From an uncultured Akkermansia sp. (GTDB lineage Bacteria; Verrucomicrobiota; Verrucomicrobiia; Verrucomicrobiales; Akkermansiaceae): DNA of 64,000 nucleotides. Below the pieces are notes generated by a model that saw only the letters and a program-made list of their open reading frames with translations, was not told the DNA's origin and did not search any database. The translations under genes were made by a program, and so were the position numbers. Below, in pieces: positions 25,967 to 34,686 of the stretch; the stretch's first letter is position 1; every line of letters begins with the position of its first letter. Where the stretch lies: the NCBI GenBank assembly GCA_905200945.1, contig CAJKMG010000009.1:1-64000 (forward strand), given 5' to 3'.

Positions 25967-27721
25967 TTAGAAGCTGGAGGCCGCGTATTTTTTGCGCAGG
26001 CGGTTGCGGATGAGGATGGCCGTGAGATTCATGACCACCACCAGCAGGATGAGGAGCAGCGTGGTGGCGAAAACCATGGGCTGGGCGGCGTCCGAGTCCG
26101 GAGACTGGAAGCCCACGTCGTAGATATGAAAGCCCAGATGCATGAATTTGCGTTCCAGGTGGATGAAGGGGCCTTCCCCGTCGATGGGCAGGGAGGGGGC
26201 CAGCTTGACCACCCCCGTGACCATGAGCGGGGCTACCTCTCCGGCGCCCCGGGCCATGGCCAGAATGAGGCCGGTCATGACGCCCGGCAGGGCGCTGGGG
26301 AGGATGATGCGTTTAATCATCTGCCATTTGGAGGCCCCGCAGGCCAGGGCCGCCTCCCTCAGCCCGCGGGGGACGGCGGAGAGTGCCTCCTCCGTGGAGA
26401 CGATGACTACGGGCAGCGTCATCAGGGCCAGCGTGAGGGATGCCCACAGGATGCCGGAGGTCCCGAAGGTGGGCGTATTGTCCACGGCCAGCTTTTTCCA
26501 GTAGAAAAGTTCGTCGATGGTTCCTCCCAGATAGTAAACGAAGAAGCCGAGGCCGAAAACGCCGAAGACGATGGAAGGCACGCCCGCCAGGTTGTTCACG
26601 CAGATGCGCACGGCCTGTACCAGATGCCCCTGCCTGGCGTATTCCCTCAGGTAGATGGCGCCGATGACCCCTACGGGCGTAACCAGCACGCTCATGAGCA
26701 AAGTCATGATGAAAGTGCCGAAGATGGCGGGGAAGATGCCGCCCTCCGTATTGGCCTCCCGCGGATCATCCATGACGAAATGATACAGGCTGTGGAGGAA
26801 GACGCCGCATTTGCCGGAGAATCCCAGGTCATTCGGCTGGTAGCCGTAAACGATTTTATCCATGCGGATTTCTTTCTTTTCCCCGTCTCCCAGGGCATAC
26901 ACAAGAGAGTCTCGTCCCTGTTGCTCCCTCAGTCTGGCTGCTTCCGCGGTGTACCGGGCGTATTCGGCGTTGAGCTGTTCCACTTTGGCGCGGAGCCGGT
27001 CCAGTTCCCCGGCCGGGTCATCCATATCCGTGAGAATGGGGTTTTTCCTGGGGACGGCCGTACGCCGTCCGTTTTCTTCCCGGATGTCGTAGGAACGTTC
27101 TATGGCCTTGATATCCAGTTTGGCATCTGCCAGCCGGGTATTGACGGAGCCGATGTCCCTGGTGTCAATGGCTTTGATCCTGTCCCTCAGTTCCGTTTCC
27201 CTGTCCAGCGCACGGCGGAAAGCCGCCATGAATTCCGGTGAGGCGGCGGGGATGGTTTGCCCGGAGGACAGCTTGAGTTCCAGAGGTCTGACCAGGGCTT
27301 TCCCTCCCTCCATGCGTTCCAGGCACAGAAGTCCTTTGGGAGTGGCGGAGGCCGCAATGTTGTGCGCGTCCACATAGCGGTAGGATTGTCCGTAGATTTC
27401 CTTGCTGCCGGTGAAGAGCTGGTATTCCCGCACGTCTCTGGCCGTGGAGCCGGGGCGGGCGGGGTCTGCGGGAACATGGCGCGTCTGGTCTTTCGTGATG
27501 CCGGCGTACAGGACAAGCGGTTGTTCTTCTTTTGAAGAGGGGGCAATCGTCAGTTCATAAATGGTTTTGGGCCAGAATGCCTCCAGACCGTTGACGACGA
27601 TGATGCCCAGCAGGCCGAAAATCATGATGAGGCCCAGGGAGAGCCCGATGGAGGTAAGCCAGATGTTGACTTCCCCCAGCGGGCGTTTGGGGGCGGGCGG
27701 TAGGCTGAAGTCCTGTTTCAT
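25967..27721 (-). CDS. pstA: Phosphate ABC transporter permease PstA, long form
   Basis: The 584-residue permease has one membrane segment near the N-terminus (IWLTSIGLSLGLIMIFGLLG), then about 250 extra residues including a charged helical stretch (DRLRAKVEQLNAEYARY) likely to lie in the periplasm, then a five-to-six-helix permease core with the EAA-type loop GLREAALACGASKWQMIKRI. Long PstA forms with such an insert are known in Proteobacteria. I chose the ATG at 27721. A GTG at 27757 would overlap the pstC stop by 4 bases (GTGA), which is also plausible and would add 12 residues. Confidence 0.88.
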   Translation of the reverse strand: MKQDFSLPPAPKRPLGEVNIWLTSIGLSLGLIMIFGLLGIIVVNGLEAFWPKTIYELTIAPSSKEEQPLVLYAGITKDQTRHVPADPARPGSTARDVREYQLFTGSKEIYGQSYRYVDAHNIAASATPKGLLCLERMEGGKALVRPLELKLSSGQTIPAASPEFMAAFRRALDRETELRDRIKAIDTRDIGSVNTRLADAKLDIKAIERSYDIREENGRRTAVPRKNPILTDMDDPAGELDRLRAKVEQLNAEYARYTAEAARLREQQGRDSLVYALGDGEKKEIRMDKIVYGYQPNDLGFSGKCGVFLHSLYHFVMDDPREANTEGGIFPAIFGTFIMTLLMSVLVTPVGVIGAIYLREYARQGHLVQAVRICVNNLAGVPSIVFGVFGLGFFVYYLGGTIDELFYWKKLAVDNTPTFGTSGILWASLTLALMTLPVVIVSTEEALSAVPRGLREAALACGASKWQMIKRIILPSALPGVMTGLILAMARGAGEVAPLMVTGVVKLAPSLPIDGEGPFIHLERKFMHLGFHIYDVGFQSPDSDAAQPMVFATTLLLILLVVVMNLTAILIRNRLRKKYAASSF

Positions 27722-27753
27722 GGAAGGTGGATGGAGGGGAAGGGATGGATGGT

Positions 27754-30108
27754 TCACACGACGTTGAAGCGTTTGCGGAGACGCTGGCGTACTATTTCCG
27801 CCAGAGTGTTCAAAATGAATGTCATGGAGAAGAGGATAAGGCCGCCCAGGAAGAGGACGCGGTAGTGGGTGGAGTCCTGCGCCGCCTCCGGCAGCTCCGT
27901 GGCGATGTTGGCGGAGAGAGTGCGCATGCCGTTGAAGATATTCCAGTCCATGATGGGGGTGTTTCCCGTGGCCATCAGCACGATCATGGTTTCCCCCACG
28001 GCTCTGCCCAGACCTATCATCAGGGCGGAGAAAATGCCCGCGGAAGCCACCGGAAGGACCACGGTGCGGACCATCTGCCAGCGGCTGGCCCCCAGCGCCT
28101 CCGAGGCGGCGATAAGGGCAGGGGGAACGTTGCTCAGGGCATCCTCGGAAATGGTGAAGATGACAGGGATGACGGCAAAGCCCATGATGAATCCAACTAC
28201 CAGGGAGTTGCGCTGTTCATAGGGCATGCCGAATCCGTTGCGCCACAGGTCTGAGAAACTGGCGGCCTGGAAGTCCCCGGCGCCCCACAGGCCCATGACA
28301 CTGCGGCAGAGGCTGATGAGGGGCTGTTCCAGCCAGTAGCCCAGATATTCCCAGCAGAACCAGGCGCAGAGCAGGATGACGGGAGTCATGACAATGTATT
28401 CCACGCCGCGGCTGAATTTGTTGCGCCAGGCTGCGGGCCGGGTGGTCCAGAACCATGCGATGAGGGTTGCCAGGCCGGGAATGAGGATGGCCATGCAGAG
28501 CAGGGCGGGAACCTTGTCTTCCATTCTGGGGGCCAGGTAAAGGGCTCCGAAGAAACCCAGCACTACGGAAGGGAGGGAGGCCATGATTTCCATGACGGGT
28601 TTTACCACCCGTTTGACGGCAGGAGCCATGAAGTGGGCCGTGTAAATGGCGGCCGTGACCGCTACCGGAACGGCGAAGACAAGAGCGTACAGGGTGCCTT
28701 TCAGCGTGCCGAAGACCAGGGGCATCAGGGACAGCTTGGATTCATAATCGTCCGTGCCGCCCACGGATTGCCAGAGCCATTTGGGGGAATCGTACCCCTC
28801 ATACCATATTTTCCCGACCAGGGCTTTGGAACCGGCTTCCGGGTGCTTGTCTTCCATGGAGAAGAAATGAATGTTTCCTGATGAGTCTATGGCAATGGCG
28901 GAATTGAATTCCGTATTGGCGGCCAGCTGGACCGGAACGAATTCCAGAGGACCGCTGTTCCAGCGGATATCGGCTGTGGTTCCGTAGCAGAGCCTGAGTT
29001 CCCGCGGAGTGGAGACCAGGAAGGAACGGTTGATGCCGGAAGCCGCGTAGTGCTGCACCGGACCGTCCAGGGGAGAGAATTGCCTGGTCTGGCCGAAGAG
29101 GCGCAGGGAGGTGCCGTCCGGACGGGGGTGGGGATAAAGGCTGAAAATTTTAAGACTTCCCTTGTCGCCTCCTATGACCAGGGACATGTCTCCGAAAAGC
29201 CAGTTGACGGAAGTCATTTTTTCCCCTTTTCCCAGCGGAGACGGGATAGTCTGGCGTCTGACCCATGTTTCCCCGTTTTCATCATAGGAAAAGTAAAGAA
29301 GTTTGTCCGTGTCCGTGGCGATGACGAGGCTGTCTCCGGAGGCTCCGGGCAGCATGGCCGTGGGGCGGCCTTCCAGCTGGTTCGTCAGGTCCTGGAATCC
29401 GGAAGGAGCCAGTTCCCCTTCATGAAGCAGGGAGCGGGATTCTTCCAGCGTCATCAGCAGGAGGCGCGTGCCTTGTTCCGTCTCCACGGTTGCGGTGAAT
29501 ATTTTCCGTTCTCCCGCGTCCGCATAGGCTATGCCGGATATTTTGCCGGGGACGGAGCCGCTTTCCGTCAGGGGGTAGAGAGGGCCGGCCTCCGCTCCGG
29601 CTTTGTCCGGGCCGTGGGCATTCGTCCGGCCGTGGACGTTGAGTCCGGAATGGACGTGGATGAGGCCTACCTTGCCGGATTCCGTAGCGATAGGGTAGGC
29701 GGTGAGGGATGCATTATAGGAATGGGCGCAGACGGTTTCGCCGTCCGGCAGGGTAACGGGAACGGAGGACAGGTTCCCGGTAGTTTTGTCCAGGAAGAAG
29801 ATGTTTTTTCCGTTGCCATAGACAAAGGGAAGCGTGCCGGAAGGGTCCAGGCCCCAGGTTCCCGGAACCGGAGAGGAAGGCTTGAGGTGCTGCCGTTCGT
29901 CCACGTCCGCGTTCTGGAAGAGGGGAACCGTGACGGCCAGCAGGAAGAAAAGAATGCCGAAAACGGCTACAATGACGGTGAATCCTCCGCCGATGATGGT
30001 TTTGGTCATGATGCGGTCAAACCACAGCGTGGTTTTTGCCACCTGAAAGCGTTCCGGAACGGGTTTGGGCTTTCTGGAAGGTGCGGGGGAGGGAGCATTG
30101 GAACTCAT
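27754..30108 (-). CDS. pstC: Phosphate ABC transporter permease PstC with large periplasmic domain
   Basis: The 784-residue protein is much longer than E. coli PstC (319). After a membrane segment at about 38-62 there are about 400 residues with propeller-like repeats (GNGKNIFFLDKTTGNLSSVP, NWLFGDMSLVIGGDKGSLKI, IDSSGNIHFFSMEDK). The permease core then follows (from about LSLMPLVFGTLKGTLYALVF), with the EAA-type loop ALIAASEALGASRWQMVRTV. Extended PstC proteins of this kind occur in several Gram-negative groups, and the extra domain may contact PstS or sense envelope conditions. It lies 91 bases after pstS, with a strong hairpin in between. Confidence 0.88.
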   Translation of the reverse strand: MSSNAPSPAPSRKPKPVPERFQVAKTTLWFDRIMTKTIIGGGFTVIVAVFGILFFLLAVTVPLFQNADVDERQHLKPSSPVPGTWGLDPSGTLPFVYGNGKNIFFLDKTTGNLSSVPVTLPDGETVCAHSYNASLTAYPIATESGKVGLIHVHSGLNVHGRTNAHGPDKAGAEAGPLYPLTESGSVPGKISGIAYADAGERKIFTATVETEQGTRLLLMTLEESRSLLHEGELAPSGFQDLTNQLEGRPTAMLPGASGDSLVIATDTDKLLYFSYDENGETWVRRQTIPSPLGKGEKMTSVNWLFGDMSLVIGGDKGSLKIFSLYPHPRPDGTSLRLFGQTRQFSPLDGPVQHYAASGINRSFLVSTPRELRLCYGTTADIRWNSGPLEFVPVQLAANTEFNSAIAIDSSGNIHFFSMEDKHPEAGSKALVGKIWYEGYDSPKWLWQSVGGTDDYESKLSLMPLVFGTLKGTLYALVFAVPVAVTAAIYTAHFMAPAVKRVVKPVMEIMASLPSVVLGFFGALYLAPRMEDKVPALLCMAILIPGLATLIAWFWTTRPAAWRNKFSRGVEYIVMTPVILLCAWFCWEYLGYWLEQPLISLCRSVMGLWGAGDFQAASFSDLWRNGFGMPYEQRNSLVVGFIMGFAVIPVIFTISEDALSNVPPALIAASEALGASRWQMVRTVVLPVASAGIFSALMIGLGRAVGETMIVLMATGNTPIMDWNIFNGMRTLSANIATELPEAAQDSTHYRVLFLGGLILFSMTFILNTLAEIVRQRLRKRFNVV

Positions 30109-30131
30109 GACGGCAGAGAGGAGAAGTTGAA

Positions 30132-30167
30132 GGGCAGGACTCCGGCGGGTGGGCCGGAGTCCTGCCC
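30132..30167 (-). promoter_or_regulatory. 15-bp hairpin between pstS and pstC
   Basis: GGGCAGGACTCCGGC at 30132-30146 pairs perfectly with its reverse complement at 30153-30167, leaving a 6-base loop. In the operon transcript it lies between the pstS stop and the pstC start. There is no run of U after it on the - strand. It is therefore more likely an mRNA-stabilising or partial-attenuation element, which would leave more PstS than permease, than a full terminator. Confidence 0.65.
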
Positions 30168-30199
30168 CGGCATGTGTTTACGGAACGGGAAGGGAGTGT

Positions 30200-31162
30200 T
30201 TATTCAATGCTCTTGAGCACTTCTGCGCTGACTTTGGCGGGAATCGGGTAATAACCGTCCTTGGTCACGATTTCCTGGCCGTCTTTGGATACGATGAATT
30301 TGATGAATTCCCTGGTCAGGGTGTCCAGGGGTTCTCCCGGTTTCTTGTTGACGTAAATCAGCAGGTAACGGGAGAGCGGGTATGTTCCGTTGATGCAGTT
30401 ATCGTAGGAAGGCTGTACCGCCGCCTTTCCGCTTTTTTCCGCCAGGGAGAGGGTTTTTACGCCGGAGGTGACGTATCCGATGCCGGAATAGCCGATTCCC
30501 TGTTCGTCGGAACTGATGCCCTGCACGACGGCGGAGGAACCGGGCTGTTCCTTCACGGAGTTTTTATAGTCTCCTTTTTTCAGGGCTATTTCCTTCACGA
30601 ACCCGTTCGTGCCGGAGGCGCTGTTGCGGCCGTAGATGGAGATGGCTTTCCCTTTCATGGAGGGAACCCCCGCATCGCCCCAGTCGGTGATATTGGAGCC
30701 GCCGCGCTTGAAAGTGGAGGAGAAAATGGAGTCGATCTGCGCCAGGGTAAGGGCCTGGATGGGATTGTTCTTGTTGACAAAGAAGGCCACGGCGTCCAGG
30801 GCCACTTTGATTTCCGTCGGCTTGTAGCCGTATTTGGCTTCAAAGGCTGCTATTTCCTCCCGCTTCATCTGGCGGCTCATGGGGGCGAGCTGGGCCGTGC
30901 CTGCCGTGAGGGCGGGCGGCGCTGTGGAAGAGCCTTTGCCTTCAACGCCAATTTTGACGCTGGGATATTTTTTGCTGAATCCTTCCGCCCAGAGGGTCAT
31001 CAGGTTGTTCAGCGTATCGGAGCCGACAGCGTTCAGGTTGCCGGAAACGCCGCTGGAGGGCGCATACGGCTTGATGCTGTTGTCAACGGTCACTTGACTG
31101 GCGCCCATGCTCAGGGAGCTGAGGGCGGCGGCGATGGTCAGGATTTTGGCGACGAATTTCAT
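30200..31162 (-). CDS. pstS: Phosphate-binding periplasmic protein
   Basis: The 320-residue protein starts at 31162 with a signal peptide (MKFVAKILTIAAALSSLSMG, then AS). Binding-protein motifs are NAVGSDTLNNLMTLWAEGF, EGKGSSTAPPALTAGTAQLA, the IYGRNSASGTNGFVKE phosphate loop and GIGYSGIGYVT. An upstream extension of the frame to 31444 has no signal-like character and overlaps the divergent pstB leader. It opens the pstSCAB-phoU operon. The class resembles SphX/PstS proteins with a GSDT start. Confidence 0.93.
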   Translation of the reverse strand: MKFVAKILTIAAALSSLSMGASQVTVDNSIKPYAPSSGVSGNLNAVGSDTLNNLMTLWAEGFSKKYPSVKIGVEGKGSSTAPPALTAGTAQLAPMSRQMKREEIAAFEAKYGYKPTEIKVALDAVAFFVNKNNPIQALTLAQIDSIFSSTFKRGGSNITDWGDAGVPSMKGKAISIYGRNSASGTNGFVKEIALKKGDYKNSVKEQPGSSAVVQGISSDEQGIGYSGIGYVTSGVKTLSLAEKSGKAAVQPSYDNCINGTYPLSRYLLIYVNKKPGEPLDTLTREFIKFIVSKDGQEIVTKDGYYPIPAKVSAEVLKSIE

Positions 31163-31184
31163 GGCGTCTTTTTCTGATGTGTTG

Positions 31185-31229
31185 CGTCTTCCGTTTCTAT
31201 GCCGGCGGGGCCGTTCATTGCGGAAGACG
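31185..31229 (-). repeat. 9-bp inverted repeat in the pstS leader
   Basis: CGTCTTCCG at 31185-31193 is repeated in reverse complement at 31221-31229, with 27 GC-rich bases between. It lies 22 bases before the pstS start on the - strand, between the divergent pstS and pstB genes. It could fold in the leader RNA or act as a protein site. It does not match the E. coli Pho box. The function is unknown. Confidence 0.4.
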
Positions 31230-31366
31230 GGGTAGTGATACTCTCCCGCCCCCATGGTGGGGAAGAGAATCCTGGTTAAGAAATCGTCACAAACCCGGAG
31301 TAGCCAGGAAGCCCTGTTTTTGGGATACCATGCGTTCAGAGGCGCAGGTCGCGCCATTAGAAAAAC

Positions 31367-32149
31367 ATGACTCCGCATCCAGCAGCAGCCGACCAGACCG
31401 CCGTAGAGGTGGATTCCCTGAATTTTTGTTATGGGAGCAAGCAAGCCCTGTTCAACGTCACCATGAAGATTCCCAAGAACAGGGTAACGGCATTCATCGG
31501 CCCTTCCGGGTGCGGGAAATCCACGCTGCTGCGCTGTATCAACCGGATGAATGACCGTATTCCGGAGTCGCGCGTTACGGGGGGCTCTATCCGCATTGAC
31601 GGGGTGGACGTGACTTCCCCTTCCCTGGATGCCATTCGTTTGCGGCGGGAGGTGGGTATGGTTTTCCAGAAGTCCAACCCTTTCCCGATGAGCATTTATG
31701 AGAATGTAGCCTACGGATTAAGGCTGGCGGGAGTAAGAAACCGCGGCATTCTGGACGAGGCTGTGGAGGAAAGCCTGCGGCATGCCGCTCTTTGGGATGA
31801 GGTGAAAGACCGTCTCCATGCCTCCGCCAATGGACTTTCCGGCGGCCAGCAGCAGCGGCTGTGCATTGCCCGCTCCATTGCCGTGAAGCCGCGCATCCTG
31901 CTGATGGACGAACCCTGTTCCGCCCTGGATCCCATTGCGACAGTGAGGGTGGAAGAGCTGATGCACCGTCTCAAGGACAAGTTTACCATCATTGTGGTCA
32001 CCCATAATATGCAGCAGGCCACGCGCGTTTCGGACCTGACCGGTTTTTTCATGTTGGGCAGGCTGGTGGAATTTGATGCTACGGAAAAGATTTTTTCCAA
32101 TCCCTCCCTGAAAGAAACGGAGGATTACATTACGGGAAGATTCAGTTAA
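31367..32149 (+). CDS. pstB: Phosphate ABC transporter ATP-binding protein (copy 2)
   Basis: The 260-residue ATPase is a paralogue of the one at 25165-25944: Walker A GPSGCGKSTLLRCINRMNDR, GMVFQKSNPFPMSIYENVAY, signature LSGGQQQRLCIARSI, Walker B ILLMDEPCSALDPIAT, and the same YITGRFS end. It is transcribed divergently from pstS and is followed by a second phoU. No second binding protein or permease is nearby, so it probably serves the same PstCA. Copies could differ in conditions of expression. Confidence 0.94.
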   Translation: MTPHPAAADQTAVEVDSLNFCYGSKQALFNVTMKIPKNRVTAFIGPSGCGKSTLLRCINRMNDRIPESRVTGGSIRIDGVDVTSPSLDAIRLRREVGMVFQKSNPFPMSIYENVAYGLRLAGVRNRGILDEAVEESLRHAALWDEVKDRLHASANGLSGGQQQRLCIARSIAVKPRILLMDEPCSALDPIATVRVEELMHRLKDKFTIIVVTHNMQQATRVSDLTGFFMLGRLVEFDATEKIFSNPSLKETEDYITGRFS

Positions 32150-32334
32150 CAGAGAAACAATTATGCTTTTTTCAAAGAACATTTCCAAAGGAGGAGCCGG
32201 GCGTGTGCCCCATGTTTCCGGCACTGGGCGGAGGCTGGCTGCCAGCGCCGCCAGAAAGAACAGTCTGCGCAGGCTGCATCTTTTTTATCATGCCGGCAAA
32301 ACCTTATCCAATCATCAAGCCAATATTCCGAATC

Positions 32335-32982
32335 ATGAATCACGACGCGCACACCCTGAGGGAGTTTGATGCCGCCCTTTCCTCCCTGAATACGCATTTG
32401 CTCCAGATGGCCTATAAGGCGCAAAGCGCCCTTGATTTGGCCGCCGCCGGCCTTTTGCAGCAGAATGAGTCTTCCGCCAACCGGGCTATCGCTGATGACG
32501 AAGAATTGGACGAGCTGGAAATGACGGTGGACCGGGAAGGGCTGCATCTGCTGGCTTTTTTCAGTCCGGTGGCTTCCGACCTCAAGGTGGTGCTGGCGTC
32601 CCTGCGCATGTCCTCCATGTATGAACGGATTGGTGATGAGGCCGTGACCATCGCCAAAAGGGCCAACAGGCTGAATAAGCGCCCGCGCATCCGGGAGGCT
32701 GCCTTGGCGGATCCCGTCTATCGGGAAATGGCGGAGCGGTTCAGAGCTGTGAATAAAGCTGTTTCCTCCTGGGACGGGGAGGCTCTGAAGGAGCTTGTCC
32801 CTGCGCTGGAGGATTTGGCGGGGCATGCGGCGTCCCTGACGGAGGCGTTTGCCTGCTTGCCTGAGCAATATCAGGATAATCTGGTTTCCGTTGCGGATCT
32901 GATTTTTGTGGGCCGTTCCCTGGAACGCATGGCGGAAGGGCTCCAAAAGGTAGCGGCGGAAGGGCTTTACGCGGCATCCTGA
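32335..32982 (+). CDS. phoU: PhoU family phosphate signalling protein (second copy)
   Basis: The 215-residue helical protein has PhoU repeats: HLLQMAYKAQSALDLAAAGL, the LLAFFSPVASDLKVVLASLR segment, MSSMYERIGDEAVTIAKRA and SVADLIFVGRSLERMAEGL. The start at 32335 (MNHDAHTLREFDAALSSL) gives the normal family N-terminus but has no clear Shine-Dalgarno sequence. A strong AAAGGAGGAG at about 32186-32195 precedes an in-frame GTG at 32203, which would add 44 untypical residues, so the start is uncertain. It follows pstB copy 2 on the + strand. Confidence 0.85.
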   Translation: MNHDAHTLREFDAALSSLNTHLLQMAYKAQSALDLAAAGLLQQNESSANRAIADDEELDELEMTVDREGLHLLAFFSPVASDLKVVLASLRMSSMYERIGDEAVTIAKRANRLNKRPRIREAALADPVYREMAERFRAVNKAVSSWDGEALKELVPALEDLAGHAASLTEAFACLPEQYQDNLVSVADLIFVGRSLERMAEGLQKVAAEGLYAAS

Positions 32983-33067
32983 CACCGCGTGCCTGAACGG
33001 GAAGAACGGCGGGGGGCGTTGTTGAAGCGCCTGTTTTTTGTTCGGAAACGGGATTCAGGCAGGCCGC

Positions 33068-34027
33068 CTATCTGACAGTCCAGGTAATGCTGCGCGTGGC
33101 GGATTGGCCGGGACGCAGAATGACGCTGGGGAAGTGAGGGGTATTGACGGCGTTGGGGAAGCCCTGGGCTTCCAGCGCTATTCCCTGGCGCGCCTGGGGC
33201 AGGTATTCCCCGGTATACACCTGAAGCCCGGGAGCGTCCGTTGCCACAATCAGGCGGTGCCGGGATTCCGGGTCAAGAAGGATGGCTGCAATCTTGTCCC
33301 CCGGTTCGGAGTCCAGCACGTAGTTGTGGTCCAGTCCGGCGGCGGTATCCGGGTGGGCGGAGGAGTTGCGTTCCCCCAGCAGGGCCGCTTTCCGCAGGTC
33401 AAAGTCCGTCCCTTCCACGGGAAGGATACGGCCGTCGGGGATATTGGTCGCGTCCACCGGAGTATAGGCGGAGGCCCGTACCTCCAGAGTCATGGAATCA
33501 ATGGTAGGCTTGCCGGACAGGTTCCAGTAAGCGTGATTGGTGAGGTTGACGATTGTGGCTGCGTCCGCATACGCCTCCAGACGGAGATGAAGGGTTTCTT
33601 CCACCACGGTGTAGGTGGCTACCACTTCCAGGTTGCCGGGGTAATTTTCCTCACCGTCTGCGGAGTGCAGGGTCAGCACCAGCGTATTGCGCCCGGCTTC
33701 CTGCACCTGCCAGACTTTGCTGTCGAATCCCTGGATGCCGCCGTGCAGGTGGTTGGGGCCGTTGTTGACGGCCACGGCGCGGGAATCCCCGTCAATGGAG
33801 AACCTGCCTTTTGCGATGCGATTCGCGACACGGCCGCAAATCGCACCGCAATAACAGGTATCTTTCAGCATGTCTTCAAAGCGCTTGGGCCCTACGATCA
33901 TGTCCATGCCGTCCTTGACGACGGAGATGATGCGTCCCCCGTAGTTGCTGATGCGTACCGTCAGCTTGTCGGAAGACAGCTCAAACAATTCTACAGGTAA
34001 GCCGCCGGGTAAGGTGCCGAAGATCAT
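33068..34027 (-). CDS. galM: Aldose 1-epimerase (mutarotase)
   Basis: This 319-residue enzyme interconverts alpha and beta anomers of glucose or galactose. It shows NYGGRIISVVKDGMDMIVG, ICGRVANRIAKGRFSIDG, NNGPNHLHGG, the catalytic-histidine motif NLTNHAYWNLSG, GLDHNYVLD, and the catalytic-Glu region IALEAQGFPNAVN. No signal peptide is evident. The gene stands alone between phoU and a lipoprotein gene. In a mucin-type sugar user it would feed galactose into the Leloir pathway; that link is inference. Confidence 0.93.
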   Translation of the reverse strand: MIFGTLPGGLPVELFELSSDKLTVRISNYGGRIISVVKDGMDMIVGPKRFEDMLKDTCYCGAICGRVANRIAKGRFSIDGDSRAVAVNNGPNHLHGGIQGFDSKVWQVQEAGRNTLVLTLHSADGEENYPGNLEVVATYTVVEETLHLRLEAYADAATIVNLTNHAYWNLSGKPTIDSMTLEVRASAYTPVDATNIPDGRILPVEGTDFDLRKAALLGERNSSAHPDTAAGLDHNYVLDSEPGDKIAAILLDPESRHRLIVATDAPGLQVYTGEYLPQARQGIALEAQGFPNAVNTPHFPSVILRPGQSATRSITWTVR

Positions 34028-34061
34028 GCCGGTATATAGCTGGTCAGTAGTGGATTTCCAA

Positions 34062-34541
34062 TTAATAGGCCAGCACGCGGGAACCGTTGTTGCCGATGAT
34101 TACGCGCACGCGCTGTCCGACCTGGATCGGGTTGTTCCTGCTGGCGACTTGGACAACCGTGTAGTTGCGGGTGCCGTTCCTTTTCTGGTCCAGACGCACG
34201 GTGATGCGTTCCCCGGTCGTGTTGTTGACGGCCTTGTCAATCTGGTTGCCGGCAATGCCGCCCAGAATGGCGCCGCCCGCCGCCGTCGCGAATTTGGCGT
34301 TGCCGCCCCCGAACATGGCGCCGGTCAACCCGCCTGCCACAGCGCCGATTCCGGTGCCGGTGTTGGCGTTATTGGCCTGGATTTTGACGTTTTCCACGCT
34401 GGTGACCGTGCCGGTATAGGTTTCCTGGGCTCCGCCGATTTCATTCAGGTTATAGGTGTTCGGGGAACCGAAGTTGGTGCAGGAAGTAATGGACAGCGCC
34501 ATGGCTGCACAGCCAATGGTAAGAATGGAAGCTGTTTTCAT
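34062..34541 (-). CDS. Glycine-zipper outer-membrane lipoprotein (SlyB/PcP-like)
   Basis: The 159-residue protein starts with a lipoprotein signal ending SITSC. A glycine-zipper 2TM region (GTGIGAVAGGLTGAMFGGGN then AAGGAILGGIAGNQIDKAV) is followed by a small beta-rich C-terminus (YTVVQVASRNNPIQVGQRVR) ending GNNGSRVLAY. This is the layout of SlyB and related outer-membrane lipoproteins, which support envelope integrity. It has its own leader and no obvious operon partner. Confidence 0.85.
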   Translation of the reverse strand: MKTASILTIGCAAMALSITSCTNFGSPNTYNLNEIGGAQETYTGTVTSVENVKIQANNANTGTGIGAVAGGLTGAMFGGGNAKFATAAGGAILGGIAGNQIDKAVNNTTGERITVRLDQKRNGTRNYTVVQVASRNNPIQVGQRVRVIIGNNGSRVLAY

Positions 34542-34629
34542 GATAACGGTTTATAAAACGGATTGAAGATTAAGATCAAGTAATTTCGCAGTCAGCGGGA
34601 GGGACGCGGTTGCGTTCTTCCGGCGGAGA

Positions 34630-34661
34630 AAACCCTTGCCGGAGAGTTCCGGCAAGGGTTT
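34630..34661 (-). terminator. Strong hairpin, probable terminator of the Cys-rich protein gene
   Basis: AAACCCTTGCCGGA at 34630-34643 pairs perfectly with its reverse complement at 34648-34661 around a GAGT loop. It lies 25 bases after the stop of the Cys-rich mini-protein gene on the - strand, where the downstream sequence starts with a short TTTTC. The + strand side has a longer T-rich stretch, so it may work in both directions. Confidence 0.75.
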
Positions 34662-34686
34662 GTATTTATTTTAACGGTTCGTTGAG

